Origin: Bacillota bacterium
GTDB taxonomy: Bacteria; Bacillota; Sulfobacillia; Sulfobacillales; Sulfobacillaceae
Direction of reading: 5' to 3'
Assembly: GCA_023511625.1 (NCBI GenBank)
Contig: JAIMBD010000001.1
Coordinates: 248,001-312,000 of the forward strand
Length of the DNA stretch: 64,000 bases
The notes beneath the pieces are model-generated. The model searched no databases and had not been told where the DNA came from. It was given only the letters and a program-made list of their open reading frames with translations. Below are positions 32,179 through 41,400 of the stretch, piece after piece. Position numbers and translations under genes: made by a program. How positions within the stretch are numbered: position 1 is the first letter of the stretch; each line of letters begins with the position of its first letter.

Positions 32179-34065
32179 TTGCGCCGGCGGCTTTGGTTTT
32201 ACGCCAAGATCGGGGCCACGATGGCGCTGGACGGTTCCCTCATTAACGCTGCGGTCTACCTCGCGCTGTACCTGCGGTTCGACACGCCGCACCTTCCCGA
32301 AGCCTACCTGACGCCTTATCTGCAGGTGATGCCGGAGTTCACGCTGGGCACGCTGGCCCTGTTTGCCCTGACGCGGGTGTATCACCGGCTGTGGCAGTAC
32401 GCCGGGTTTCGCGACGCGCAGGTGCTGGTCGGGGCCGTGTTGGCGAGCGCCATCTGGCTTGGAGCGCTCCTGTTTTGGTCGGGCGCGGCGCACTACCCTC
32501 GCGCCGTTTATCTCTTGTACGCGGTCTTGGCGGTGGCGCTCCTCGGGGGCTGGCGGTTTCTCCTGCGCTCGTTTTACGACTTCACTTGGGTGCCCCGGCT
32601 GGCCCGCGGCCCGCGGGTGCTGATCGTCGGCGCGGGCAAGGCCGGGCAGCTCGTGGCCCAAGAGCTGGCCCGCCACCCTGAGACCGGCTGCGCGATCGGG
32701 TTTTTGGACGATGACGAGCGCAAGCGAGGGATGCAGATCGGCTCGTTGCGGGTGCTCGGGGGCCTTGGGCACTTTCGCCAGGTGGTCCGCCAATACGGGG
32801 TGGAGCAGGCCATCGTGGCCATGCCCTCTGCCGGGGGCAAGGTGCTGCGCCCCCTGGTGGAAGAAAGTCGCGAACTGGGCGTGAAGATCCGGATCCTGCC
32901 GGGGATCAACCAGGTGATCGGGGGGCAGGTGCGGGTCAGCCAGATTCGGGACGTCCAGATCGAGGACCTCCTGCAGCGCGAGCCGGCCTCGGTGGATTTG
33001 GCCGAAATCGCTGGGTATTTAACCGGGCGCGTGGTGATGGTCACCGGCGCAGGCGGCACCATCGGGTCCGAACTGGCCCGGCAGGTGGCGCAGTTCGCGC
33101 CGCGGCGGCTTTTGCTGGTGGGGATGGACGAGACTTCGGTGTTCGAGATCCACCGCGAACTGGCGGCCGAGTTTCCCGATCTGGCGACTGTGCCGGTGGT
33201 GGGCGACATTCGCGACCCGGTGCGGATGACGGCGGTCTTTCACCGCGAACGCCCGCAGGTTATCTTCCATGCCGCGGCGCACAAGCACGTGCCGCTCATG
33301 GAGTTGCAACCTGAGGAGGCCGTGCGCAACAACGTCGAAGGGTCTTGGCGGTTGGTGGACCTGGCCCATCGCTACGAAGCCGAGTCGTTCGTCTTCATCT
33401 CCACCGACAAGGCGGTCAATCCCACCAGCGTCTACGGGGCCACCAAGCGGGTGGGCGAGCTTTTGGTGCGCGGCTACGCGCAGCGCTCCCGCACCCGCTT
33501 CGTCAGCGTGCGCTTTGGCAACGTCTTGGGCTCGCGCGGCAGCGTGGTTCCGATTTTCCAGCAGCAAATCGCCCAGGGGGGGCCGGTCACCATCACCCAT
33601 CCCGACATGACCCGCTACTTCATGACGGTGACCGAAGCCGCCCAGTTGGTGATTCAGGCCGGGGCCATGGGCCGTGGAGGCGAGATTTTCGTTCTGGACA
33701 TGGGGGAGCCGATTCGCATCTGGGATCTGGCCACCAACTTGATCCGACTCTCCGGCTTTCGGCCTGGGGTAGACATCGACATTGCCGTCATTGGACTGAG
33801 GCCCGGCGAGAAGTTGCACGAGGAGCTCCTGACTCCGGAAGACCGCACGCGCGTGACCCGGCATCAGCGCATCTTCATCCACGCCGAGCCGCCGGTGGAC
33901 GTGCCGGCGCTGTTTCGCGGGGTGGAGGAACTGATCCGCCGCGCCGAAGACGGGCCGGAGCGCATCCGCGCGCAGCTCAAGGCAGTGGTGCCGGAGTATC
34001 GGCCGGAAGGGGCCGGCGTGATCCGAATCCCGGAGGGAGAACGGGCGCATGCCATCGAATCGTGA
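32179..34065 (+). CDS. membrane-bound nucleotide-sugar 4,6-dehydratase (CapD/PglF/FlaA1 type)
   Basis: About 628 residues. Four N-terminal helices are followed by a CoA-binding-like Rossmann domain (VLIVGAGKAGQLVAQEL) and a second short-chain dehydrogenase domain with VTGAGGTIGSELARQV from about residue 286. It has ISTDKAVNPTSVYGATKR, the region carrying the catalytic residues of these dehydratases, and RFGNVLGSRGSV. By family it converts UDP-GlcNAc to the 4-keto-6-deoxy sugar. TTG 32179 follows AAGGGGGGG; the longer GTG 32152 lacks a ribosome site. It leads the operon and overlaps the next gene by 17 bases. Confidence 0.9.
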   Translation: MRRRLWFYAKIGATMALDGSLINAAVYLALYLRFDTPHLPEAYLTPYLQVMPEFTLGTLALFALTRVYHRLWQYAGFRDAQVLVGAVLASAIWLGALLFWSGAAHYPRAVYLLYAVLAVALLGGWRFLLRSFYDFTWVPRLARGPRVLIVGAGKAGQLVAQELARHPETGCAIGFLDDDERKRGMQIGSLRVLGGLGHFRQVVRQYGVEQAIVAMPSAGGKVLRPLVEESRELGVKIRILPGINQVIGGQVRVSQIRDVQIEDLLQREPASVDLAEIAGYLTGRVVMVTGAGGTIGSELARQVAQFAPRRLLLVGMDETSVFEIHRELAAEFPDLATVPVVGDIRDPVRMTAVFHRERPQVIFHAAAHKHVPLMELQPEEAVRNNVEGSWRLVDLAHRYEAESFVFISTDKAVNPTSVYGATKRVGELLVRGYAQRSRTRFVSVRFGNVLGSRGSVVPIFQQQIAQGGPVTITHPDMTRYFMTVTEAAQLVIQAGAMGRGGEIFVLDMGEPIRIWDLATNLIRLSGFRPGVDIDIAVIGLRPGEKLHEELLTPEDRTRVTRHQRIFIHAEPPVDVPALFRGVEELIRRAEDGPERIRAQLKAVVPEYRPEGAGVIRIPEGERAHAIES

Positions 34066-35389
34066 GTCCCCTTGGCTCGCCGAGCTCCTCCGACGGCTGG
34101 AGGACAAGACGGCGCTGGTGGCCGTGGTGGGACTGGGATACGTGGGGCTGCCGCTGGCCGTCACCCATGCCCGGGCCGGCTTTCGCGTCCTCGGCCTGGA
34201 CGACAACCCGCGCAAGGTGGAATGGGTGAACGCCGGCACCAGTTACATCCCTGATGTCGACAAGGACGCCCTGGCGGCCCTGGTGACTGCGGGGCGGCTT
34301 TCTGCCACCGGCGACTATCAGGCCTTGGCGGCGGCCGACGTCATCACCATCTGCGTGCCCACTCCGCTGACGGAGAACAAGGAGCCTGACCTGTCCTACA
34401 TCTTGAGCGTCGCCGACAAGGTGCGGAAGATCATGCGGCCGGGGCAGTTGGTGGTGTTGGAGAGCACCACCTACCCCGGCACCACCGAAGAGGTGCTGCA
34501 GCCCATCTTGGAGACGAGCGGGCTTCGGCTGGGCGAGGAGTTTTTCTTGGCGTTCTCTCCTGAGCGCGTAGACCCCGGCAACCCGGTCTACCAGACCCAC
34601 AACACCCCGAAGCTTTTAGGCGGAGTGACGGAAGCCTGCCGCACGGCCGGCGAGTGCCTCTACCGTCAGTCCCTGGACCAGGTGGTGCCGGTCTCCTCTC
34701 CGCGGGTGGCGGAGATGGCCAAGGTGTTCGAGAACACCTACCGGGCGGTGAACATTGCCCTGGTCAACGAGATGGCGCTCTTGTGCGACCGCATGGGCCT
34801 CGACGTCTGGGAGGTCTTGGAGGCGGCTGCTACCAAGCCCTTCGGGATCCAGGTCTTCTCCCCGGGACCGGGGGTAGGCGGCCACTGCATTCCCCTCGAT
34901 CCCTTTTACCTCGCCTGGAAGGCGCGCGAGTACGACTTCCCCACGCGCTTCATCGAGCTTGCGGGGGAGATCAACATCCGCATGCCGTTCTTCGTCGTCG
35001 ACAAGATCGCGCGCGCCTTGAACCGGGAGAAAAAGGCGCTCAACGGCGCCTCGGTGGTGCTGTTGGGCGTGGCCTACAAGCGCGACGTCAACGACGAGCG
35101 AGAATCCCCGGCACTGAAGGTCTACCAGTTGTTGGAGGCGGCCGGCGCACGAGTGGTCTACCACGACCCGTACATCCCGGCCGTGCGGCCCCACCCGTTC
35201 TTCCGGCGCCAGATCCGGTCGGTGCCGCTGGATGCGGCGCTGTTGGAATCGGCCGACTGCGTGGTGATCACCACCGACCACTCCTGCATCGACTATCAGT
35301 GGGTGGTTTCCCATAGCCGCCTCGTGGTGGACACCCGCAACGCCACGCGAGCGGTGCGCGAACACCGGGAGCGGGTGGTGCGCCTGTGA
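34049..35389 (+). CDS. UDP-N-acetylglucosamine/mannosamine 6-dehydrogenase (WbpA-like)
   Basis: A 446-residue nucleotide-sugar dehydrogenase performing the two-step NAD-dependent oxidation of the sugar C6 to a uronic acid. Motifs: VVGLGYVGLPLAV (NAD), STTYPGTTEEVL, FSPERVDPGN, the lysine-containing ENTYRAVNIALVNE, and GPGVGGHCIPLDPFYL with catalytic C280, then GVAYKRDVNDERESPAL. The sequence type fits the WbpA/WecC/TviB group acting on UDP-HexNAc rather than UDP-glucose. It overlaps the upstream gene. It is step one of the diacetamido-uronate pathway proposed for this operon. Confidence 0.9.
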   Translation: MPSNRESPWLAELLRRLEDKTALVAVVGLGYVGLPLAVTHARAGFRVLGLDDNPRKVEWVNAGTSYIPDVDKDALAALVTAGRLSATGDYQALAAADVITICVPTPLTENKEPDLSYILSVADKVRKIMRPGQLVVLESTTYPGTTEEVLQPILETSGLRLGEEFFLAFSPERVDPGNPVYQTHNTPKLLGGVTEACRTAGECLYRQSLDQVVPVSSPRVAEMAKVFENTYRAVNIALVNEMALLCDRMGLDVWEVLEAAATKPFGIQVFSPGPGVGGHCIPLDPFYLAWKAREYDFPTRFIELAGEINIRMPFFVVDKIARALNREKKALNGASVVLLGVAYKRDVNDERESPALKVYQLLEAAGARVVYHDPYIPAVRPHPFFRRQIRSVPLDAALLESADCVVITTDHSCIDYQWVVSHSRLVVDTRNATRAVREHRERVVRL

Positions 35390-35479
35390 CCGAGGGCGCG
35401 GCGCGGCCGGGGCGCCCAAGTCCGCTGGAGTGCCGGAGCCGAATCGGGTGAAGAGGAGTTGGGGAAAGGAGGGGCGGAC

Positions 35480-36511
35480 ATGGACCCGGTGCGACTGGCG
35501 TTGGTGGGATGCGGCAAGATCGGCCAAAAGCACCTGCAGGCCTTGGTACACCTCCCAGAAGCGGCTCTGGTGGCGACGGTCGACCCTGATCTCGAGCAGG
35601 CGGAGGCGGCAGCAGTGGCCTTCGACGCCACCCCCTACGCCGATTTGGAGGAGGCCTTGGCGGCGGCGCCGCTCGAGGCGGCCATCATCGCGACGCCTTC
35701 GGGGATGCACCCAGAGCTCGCGCGGCGGTGCCTCGAGCGAGACCTGCACGTGTTGGTGGAGAAACCCCTGGCACTGTCGTACCGCGAGGCTCAGGCGGTG
35801 GTGGGCTTGGCGCGCCGGCGCAACCGGGTGCTGGCTGTGACCCACTTCAACCGGTTCCTGCCTGCCGTCTCCCGCATGTTGGAGGTCTGTCAGAGCGGCC
35901 GCATCGGGCGCATCCTGACCGCTGAGGTGGTGGTGGCGTGGAATCGCCCCCAGTCGTACTACGAGGAGGCCGCGTGGCGGGGAACGCGGGCCATGGATGG
36001 CGGAATTCTCTTCAACCAGGCCATTCACGCCCTCGACGTGCTGGTCCAGGCCGCCGGTCCGGCCGAGACGGCCTTTGCCTGGTCCGATACCCTGAACCAC
36101 CAGATCGAGACCGAGGACGCCCTGGCCGGAGCCGTGCGCTTTCGCTCGGGGGCACTGGCTTCGGTGATGGCCACCACCACCGTGGCACGGGCCAACCTGG
36201 AGGAGCGCATCGCCGTCATCGGTGAACACGGGGCGGTGGCCGTGGGGCCGACGCCCTCGCAGCTGTTGTACTGGCGGATTGAGGGCGAAGATGAGGACGC
36301 GATGCGCCAGGCGGTGGCCGCAGCGCCTTCGCGCACCGGATGGCAGAGCCATTGGGAGGCGTTAAGCGACTTCGTGGCTGCCATCCGCAACCAGGGAGTG
36401 CCGGCCTTGTCGGGCGAAAGTGCGCTCCCGGTCCTGGCCTTGGTCGAGGCGCTGACCCGGTCGGGCCGCGAGCGGCGGGTGGTGCCGCTAAGCGAGGTGA
36501 TGGCCGGATGA
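35480..36511 (+). CDS. Gfo/Idh/MocA oxidoreductase (WbpB-like)
   Basis: A 343-residue NAD-dependent oxidoreductase. LALVGCGKIGQKHLQAL binds the dinucleotide, and VEKPLALSYREA contains the EKP lysine of the family. AWRGTRAMDGGILFNQAIHALDVL is typical of the WbpB branch that oxidises the 3-hydroxyl of UDP-GlcNAc-uronate. ATG 35480 follows GGAAAGGAGGGG. The next gene overlaps its stop (ATGA). Context strongly supports the WbpB role, since the four partner enzymes are all present. Confidence 0.88.
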   Translation: MDPVRLALVGCGKIGQKHLQALVHLPEAALVATVDPDLEQAEAAAVAFDATPYADLEEALAAAPLEAAIIATPSGMHPELARRCLERDLHVLVEKPLALSYREAQAVVGLARRRNRVLAVTHFNRFLPAVSRMLEVCQSGRIGRILTAEVVVAWNRPQSYYEEAAWRGTRAMDGGILFNQAIHALDVLVQAAGPAETAFAWSDTLNHQIETEDALAGAVRFRSGALASVMATTTVARANLEERIAVIGEHGAVAVGPTPSQLLYWRIEGEDEDAMRQAVAAAPSRTGWQSHWEALSDFVAAIRNQGVPALSGESALPVLALVEALTRSGRERRVVPLSEVMAG

Positions 36512-37281
36512 AGGGGCCAAGCGGCGACTTTAACCTCGGCGAGGGCTGCGTAATCGCTCCCGGAACGGTTATCGGCCGGGGGGTGCAGATCGGCCACCGG
36601 GTGGTGATCCATCCCGGCGTGGTGCTGGAGGATGGCGTCACGGTGGGTGATGGCGCCGTGTTGGGCATGCGCCCGGCCCGAGCCCGGACCAGCACCTTGG
36701 CGCTGTCGGAGCTTGCCCCTTTGCGGATCGGGCGCGGGAGCTACGTGGGGGCGCTGGCTGTGGTGTATGCCGGCAGCGAGATCGGGCCGGAGTGCTTCAT
36801 CGCCGACGGCGCCCAGGTCCGCGAGCGCTGCCGCCTTGGGCAGGGGGTGGTGGTGGGCCACGCGGCCACGGTGGAGAACGACTGCACCGTCGGCGACTTC
36901 ACCAAGCTTCAGACCGGCGTCTACTTGACGGCCCACAGCACTGTGGAGGACTGGGTCTTTCTGGCCCCCATGGTCACCACCACCAACGACCGTTACCTCG
37001 CCCGCACCGAGGCGCGGCATGCCGCCATCCGCGGCCCGCGGATCCGGCGCGGCGCCCGCATCGGGGCGGCGGCCGTGCTCTTGCCGGGCGTGGAGGTGGG
37101 GCAAGAGGCGGTGGTGGCGGCAGGAGCCGTGGTCACGCGCGACGTGCCGCCGTACCGCGTGGTGATGGGGGTGCCGGCCCGGGTGGTGCGCCCGACGCCG
37201 GAAGAACAGCGCCTGTTCCCGGAACCCGCTGCCCCGGGAACGGCCGAGGAGGGGGCAGGCGATGCGGATTCCGGCCTTTGA
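36508..37281 (+). CDS. hexapeptide-repeat N-acetyltransferase (WbpD-like)
   Basis: A 257-residue left-handed beta-helix acetyltransferase. It contains many hexapeptide turns (VIAPGTVIGRGVQIGHRVVIHPGVVLEDGV, VVVAAGAVVTRDVPPYRVVMGVPARVV at the end). It would acetylate the 3-amino group of UDP-3-amino-GlcNAc-uronate. Compared with the compact WbpD it has extra sequence between the first repeats (MRPARARTSTLALSELAP) and a 30-residue acidic tail. ATG 36508 overlaps the previous stop; its own end overlaps the aminotransferase start by 20 bases. Confidence 0.85.
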   Translation: MKGPSGDFNLGEGCVIAPGTVIGRGVQIGHRVVIHPGVVLEDGVTVGDGAVLGMRPARARTSTLALSELAPLRIGRGSYVGALAVVYAGSEIGPECFIADGAQVRERCRLGQGVVVGHAATVENDCTVGDFTKLQTGVYLTAHSTVEDWVFLAPMVTTTNDRYLARTEARHAAIRGPRIRRGARIGAAAVLLPGVEVGQEAVVAAGAVVTRDVPPYRVVMGVPARVVRPTPEEQRLFPEPAAPGTAEEGAGDADSGL

Positions 37282-38371
37282 CCTCACCCGTCAGCTCGGA
37301 GAGCTGGGCGATGCCATCCGAGCGGCGATGGCTTCGGTGATGGAGACGGGGCAGTTCATCCTCGGCCCGGCCGTGGCGGCGTTCGAGACCGAGGTGGCCG
37401 CGTGGCTCGGGGTAGAGCACGCCATCGGCGTCGCCAACGGCTCGGACGCCTTGTACCTGGCCTTAAAGGCGCTCGGCGTGGGGCCCGGCGATGAGGTCAT
37501 CGTGCCCGCCTTTACCTTCTTCGCCACAGCTGGCAGCGTGGTGCGTTGTGGCGCGCGGCCGGTCTTTACCGACATCGATCTGGATACGTTTAATATGGAA
37601 CCGGAGGAAGCCTTGTCCCGTGTAACCCCTCGCACACGGGCGATCCTGCCGGTTCACCTGTTTGGCTGGCCTTGCGACCTTGACCGCTTGCGAGAAGGGT
37701 TCTCCGGGCCGGTGGTGGAAGATGCGGCCCAGGCCTTCGGGGCCGAGTGGGCCGGGCGCCGGGTAGGGGGATGGGGCACGGTGGGCTGCTTCAGCTTTTT
37801 CCCGACCAAGAACCTCGGGGCCTTGGGGGACGGGGGGCTTGTCACCACCCGCGACGCCGACCTCGCCGCCCGCGTCCGCCGGCTTCGCGTGCACGGGGCG
37901 ACGCAGAAGTACGTGCACGCCGAGGTCGGCATCAATTCCCGGCTCGATGCCTTGCAGGCGGCGGTGCTGTCGGTCAAGCTGCCGCGCGTGGCGGCGTGGA
38001 ACCAGCGGCGCGCGGCCATCGCCGCCCGTTACGCGGCAGGGTTTTCTGCTTTCGGCCTGGGGGAGGTAGTGGCGTGGCCCCGGGTGCCCGCCGAGGTGGG
38101 CCACGTGTTTCACCAGTACACGGTGCGGGTGGCCGACCGCGACCGGCTGCGCCAGCACCTTGCCCAACACGGGGTCGAAACGGCCGTCTACTACCCCCTG
38201 CCGCTCCACCTGCAGCCGGCCCTGGCGGAATACGGCGAAGGTCCAGGGAGCTTGCCGCGGGCCGAGGCCGCGTGCCAGACGGTACTCTCCCTGCCGATGT
38301 TCCCCGAGCTGACCGATGCCGAGGTGGACCGGGTGGTGGAGTTGGTGGCGGCGTTTTACGGGAAAGCCTAA
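37262..38371 (+). CDS. DegT/DnrJ/EryC1 aminotransferase (WbpE-like)
   Basis: A 369-residue PLP-dependent sugar aminotransferase. GVANGSDALYLALKALGVGPGDEV, FTFFATAGSVVRCGARPVFTDID, VVEDAAQAFGAEW and CFSFFPTKNLGALGDGG with the PLP lysine K183 are all present. The closest functional match by context is the 3-keto transaminase that makes UDP-3-amino-GlcNAc-uronate before acetylation. The C-terminal YYPLPLHLQPAL block is also standard. It starts inside the acetyltransferase gene, with GGAGGGGGCAGGCG upstream. Confidence 0.9.
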   Translation: MRIPAFDLTRQLGELGDAIRAAMASVMETGQFILGPAVAAFETEVAAWLGVEHAIGVANGSDALYLALKALGVGPGDEVIVPAFTFFATAGSVVRCGARPVFTDIDLDTFNMEPEEALSRVTPRTRAILPVHLFGWPCDLDRLREGFSGPVVEDAAQAFGAEWAGRRVGGWGTVGCFSFFPTKNLGALGDGGLVTTRDADLAARVRRLRVHGATQKYVHAEVGINSRLDALQAAVLSVKLPRVAAWNQRRAAIAARYAAGFSAFGLGEVVAWPRVPAEVGHVFHQYTVRVADRDRLRQHLAQHGVETAVYYPLPLHLQPALAEYGEGPGSLPRAEAACQTVLSLPMFPELTDAEVDRVVELVAAFYGKA

Positions 38372-38372
38372 G

Positions 38373-39410
38373 ATGCGGGTGTTGACGGTGGTGGGGGCGC
38401 GGCCGCAGTTCATCAAGGCGGCGGTGGTGTCGCCGCGGCTGCGCGAGGTGGCCGAGGAGGTGCTGGTGCACACCGGCCAGCACTACGACCGCGAGCTGTC
38501 GGCAGTCTTCTTCGACGAACTTGAGCTTGCGCGGCCCGACTACGAGCTCGGGGTGGGATCGGCGGAGGCCGCCGTGCAGACGGGGCGGATGCTCGAGGCT
38601 TTGGCCCCCATCGTGGCGGCGGTGCGGCCCGACTGGGTGCTGGTGTACGGCGATACCAACTCCACGCTGGCGGGCGCGTTGGCCGCTGCCCAGGCGAAGG
38701 TCCCCCTGGCTCACGTGGAGGCCGGGCTGCGCAGTTACGACCGCACCATGCCGGAGGAGATCAACCGGGTGGTGGCCGACCACTTGGCGACGGCCCTGTA
38801 CTGTCCCACGCCCCACGCCGTGGAGAACCTGCGCCGCGAAGGCATCGAGCGCGGGGTGGTCTTGAGCGGCGACGTCATGGCCGTGGCGTTGCGCCGCATC
38901 CCGCCAGATCCCGAGGTCCTGGCCCGGTGGGACCTGGTCCCGGGAGGATATTATCTGGTCACGGTGCACCGGGCGGCCAACACCGACGACCGCGAGCGGC
39001 TCGGGGGGATCGTGGCGGGGCTTGGGGCCCTGCCGGGCCCGGTGGTGTGGCCGGTGCATCCCCGGGCGCAGGCGCGACTTTCTGCCTTTGCCCTGCCACT
39101 GCCTCCGAACCTTCGCCTAATCCCCCCGGTGGGCTACCGGGCCATGATTACCTTGGAGGGGGCCGCGCGGGCGGTGTTGACCGATTCCGGCGGCGTGCAG
39201 CGCGAGGCGGCGTGGCTCGGGGTGCCGGTCTACATCCTGCGCGAGGAGACGGAGTGGCGCGAGCTTTTGGAATCGGGCCAAGCGGTGTTGACCGGCACCG
39301 ACCCTGCCCGCATCGCCGCGGCGGTCCAGGCCGGGGCGGCCGTAGGGCGTCCGGCGCCGCCTACCGACGACCCCGTGACGGCCATCGTGGAAGACTTGCG
39401 CCGGCGATAA
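38373..39410 (+). CDS. UDP-N-acetylglucosamine 2-epimerase (WecB/WbpI-like)
   Basis: A 345-residue GT-B-fold epimerase. The start LTVVGARPQFIKAAVVSP, the HTGQHYDRELS motif, VYGDTNSTLAG, HVEAGLRSYDRTMPEEINR and LTDSGGVQREA are classic signatures of non-hydrolysing epimerases. In this operon the substrate is probably the diacetamido-glucuronate, which would become the manno-configured sugar, as in WbpI. ATG 38373 starts two bases after the aminotransferase stop. Confidence 0.93.
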   Translation: MRVLTVVGARPQFIKAAVVSPRLREVAEEVLVHTGQHYDRELSAVFFDELELARPDYELGVGSAEAAVQTGRMLEALAPIVAAVRPDWVLVYGDTNSTLAGALAAAQAKVPLAHVEAGLRSYDRTMPEEINRVVADHLATALYCPTPHAVENLRREGIERGVVLSGDVMAVALRRIPPDPEVLARWDLVPGGYYLVTVHRAANTDDRERLGGIVAGLGALPGPVVWPVHPRAQARLSAFALPLPPNLRLIPPVGYRAMITLEGAARAVLTDSGGVQREAAWLGVPVYILREETEWRELLESGQAVLTGTDPARIAAAVQAGAAVGRPAPPTDDPVTAIVEDLRRR

Positions 39411-39443
39411 GCCCCGCTCCCCGGCGGGGGAGGGAGGATCGTG

Positions 39444-40601
39444 ATGCCAGAACCGTTTCTGCCCTTCAACCGCCCCGAACTCGATGAGCGCGAGGCGGAG
39501 GCGTTGGCCGAGGTGGTGCGCTCGCGGTGGATCACCCGGGGGCCGGTCACTGAGCGCTTTGAGGCGGCCTTGTCCCGCTATCTCGACGGGATGCCGGTGG
39601 TGGCGCTCAACTCGTGCACTGCGGGGCTGCACTTGGCGTTAAAGGTGCTAGGGGTGGGGCCTGGGGACGAGGTGGTAACCACCCCCTACACCTTTGCGGC
39701 CACCGTCAACGTCATCGAACACGTCGGGGCCCGCCCGGTACTGGTGGACGTCGAAGCAGACACCGCCAACCTCGACCTCAATGCAGTGCCACACCGCATC
39801 AGCCGGCGCACGCGGGTGCTTTTGCCGGTGCACTTTGCCGGCCACCCGGTAGACATGGATGCATTGGCCGAGATCAGCCAGCGCCACGGGGTGGCGGTGG
39901 TGGAGGATGCCGCCCACGCCCTGGCGGCGGAGTGGGACGGGCGGCGCATCGGGACATTCGGTTTCCTGGCCGCGTTTTCGTTCTACGCCACCAAAAACTT
40001 GGCCACAGGAGAGGGAGGCGCCTTGGTGGTGCCGGACCCTGCGCTTCGGGCGCGGGTGCGGACGCTTTCCCTCCACGGCCTCTCCCAGAATGCCTGGGCT
40101 CGCTACACCGAGCGCGGCCAATGGGCGTACGCCATCGAAGAGCCGGGCTACAAGTACAACATGACCGACCTGCAGGCGGCCATGGGGTTGGTGCAGTTAG
40201 AAAAGCTGGAGGGGATGCAGGCCAGGCGCCGGGCTCTCGCGGCCCGGTATCACCAGAAGCTCGCGGGCCTGCCGGTGGTGCTGCCCGCGGTAAGGCCGCG
40301 AGTGGGCCATGCCTGGCATCTTTATCCCCTGCGCCTTCGGCTCGAGCAGCTGACCTGCGACCGCAGCGCCGTCATCGAGGCCTTGCGCGCAGCGGGCATT
40401 GGCACCTCGGTCCACTTCATCCCCATCCACCTGCACCCGTACTATCAGCGCCGGTACGGGTGGCGACCCGGCGATTTTCCCCGCGCCGAGGCGTACTTTG
40501 CCGCCGAGATCTCGTTGCCGCTGTACCCGGGGATGGCCGACGCCGATGTCGACCGAGTCGCAGACACCCTCGCCCGCATTTTGGAGCGCTACCAGCGGTG
40601 A
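39444..40601 (+). CDS. DegT-family aminotransferase, second copy (PglE/PseC-like)
   Basis: A 385-residue PLP enzyme with LNSCTAGLHLALKVLGVGPGDEVVTTPYTF, VEDAAHALAAEW and FSFYATKNLATGEGG carrying K184. It is only moderately similar to the copy two genes upstream. The placement next to a 4,6-dehydratase and an initiating transferase suggests C4 amination of the UDP-4-keto-6-deoxy sugar, as in the UDP-bacillosamine route, though no PglD-type acetyltransferase is adjacent. GGGGGAGGGAGGATC precedes GTG 39441 / ATG 39444. Confidence 0.88.
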   Translation: MPEPFLPFNRPELDEREAEALAEVVRSRWITRGPVTERFEAALSRYLDGMPVVALNSCTAGLHLALKVLGVGPGDEVVTTPYTFAATVNVIEHVGARPVLVDVEADTANLDLNAVPHRISRRTRVLLPVHFAGHPVDMDALAEISQRHGVAVVEDAAHALAAEWDGRRIGTFGFLAAFSFYATKNLATGEGGALVVPDPALRARVRTLSLHGLSQNAWARYTERGQWAYAIEEPGYKYNMTDLQAAMGLVQLEKLEGMQARRRALAARYHQKLAGLPVVLPAVRPRVGHAWHLYPLRLRLEQLTCDRSAVIEALRAAGIGTSVHFIPIHLHPYYQRRYGWRPGDFPRAEAYFAAEISLPLYPGMADADVDRVADTLARILERYQR

Positions 40602-41200
40602 GGGATCCGGTCTGGAAGCGGGCCATGGACCTCGGGCTCGCAGTGCCCTTGGCCATCCTGGCGCTGCCGCTTGGGGTGGTGGTGGCGCTGGCCATCGTGC
40701 TCGACTCGCCGGGGCCCGTCTTCTTTCGGCAGTGGCGCATCGGGCAGGGCGGTCGGCCCTTTCGGATGTGGAAGTTCCGCACCATGCGGGTGGGGGCCGA
40801 ACGGGAGTGGGTGCCTCCGGCCGACACCGCGGCCCTGGCCACGTACCGCTTTCAGTCCGAGGACGACCCTCGTATCACGCGCGTGGGCCGGCTCTTGCGC
40901 CGGACCTCGCTCGACGAGTTGCCGCAACTCGGGCACGTGATCTGCGGCACCATGTCCTTGGTGGGGCCACGCCCGGAGGTGCCCGAGGTGGTGGCCCTGT
41001 ATCCCCCCGAGGCCCATCGGCGCCACGCCGTCAAACCCGGGATCACCGGCTGGGCGCAGGTGGCCGGTCGCGGCGAGTTGACTACAGCCGAGAGCCTGCG
41101 CTGGGATCTGGCCTACTGCGACGCCCGCTCGCTGGGCCTGGACCTTTGGATCCTTTGGCAGACGGTAAAGGCGGTGCTTGGCGGTCGCGGCGCTCGCTGA
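40598..41200 (+). CDS. initiating sugar-phosphate transferase (short, PglC-type)
   Basis: A 200-residue member of the bacterial sugar transferase family that links the first sugar phosphate to undecaprenyl phosphate. One N-terminal membrane segment (LAVPLAILALPLGVVVALAIVL) precedes RQWRIGQGGRPFRMWKFRTM, RRTSLDELPQL with the catalytic Asp-Glu pair, MSLVGPRPEVPE and KPGITGWAQVAGRG. It has the short monotopic form without the extra helices of WbaP or WcaJ. GTG 40598 overlaps the previous stop (GTGA). It is the last gene of the operon and the only transferase in it. Confidence 0.93.
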   Translation: MRDPVWKRAMDLGLAVPLAILALPLGVVVALAIVLDSPGPVFFRQWRIGQGGRPFRMWKFRTMRVGAEREWVPPADTAALATYRFQSEDDPRITRVGRLLRRTSLDELPQLGHVICGTMSLVGPRPEVPEVVALYPPEAHRRHAVKPGITGWAQVAGRGELTTAESLRWDLAYCDARSLGLDLWILWQTVKAVLGGRGAR

Positions 41201-41338
41201 CACAAAATTCATTCCCCCAGCACTTTACAGAAGGACTTTTCGCCATCGCCGGAGAATTTTTTAGGTGGGCGGTGTTTTAAGCCCCCGGAAGGGCCGTTTC
41301 GGTGGGCGACCTCCCAACGCGTTCATTGCACGTTTTAT

Positions 41339-41383
41339 CCAAAAACCCGGAGGACAAGCCCGCCGCAAGGCGGGGGATTTTGG
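41339..41383 (+). terminator. hairpin between the glycan and molybdenum hydroxylase operons
   Basis: The inner stem CCCGCC/GGCGGG with a GCAA tetraloop (41359-41374) is followed by GGATTTTGG. An outer arm CCAAAA (41339-41344) can pair with TTTTGG (41378-41383). It can end the glycan transcript or form a leader structure for the next operon, whose start codon is at 41401. Confidence 0.5.
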
Positions 41384-41400
41384 ATGAGGGGCGGTGAGGA

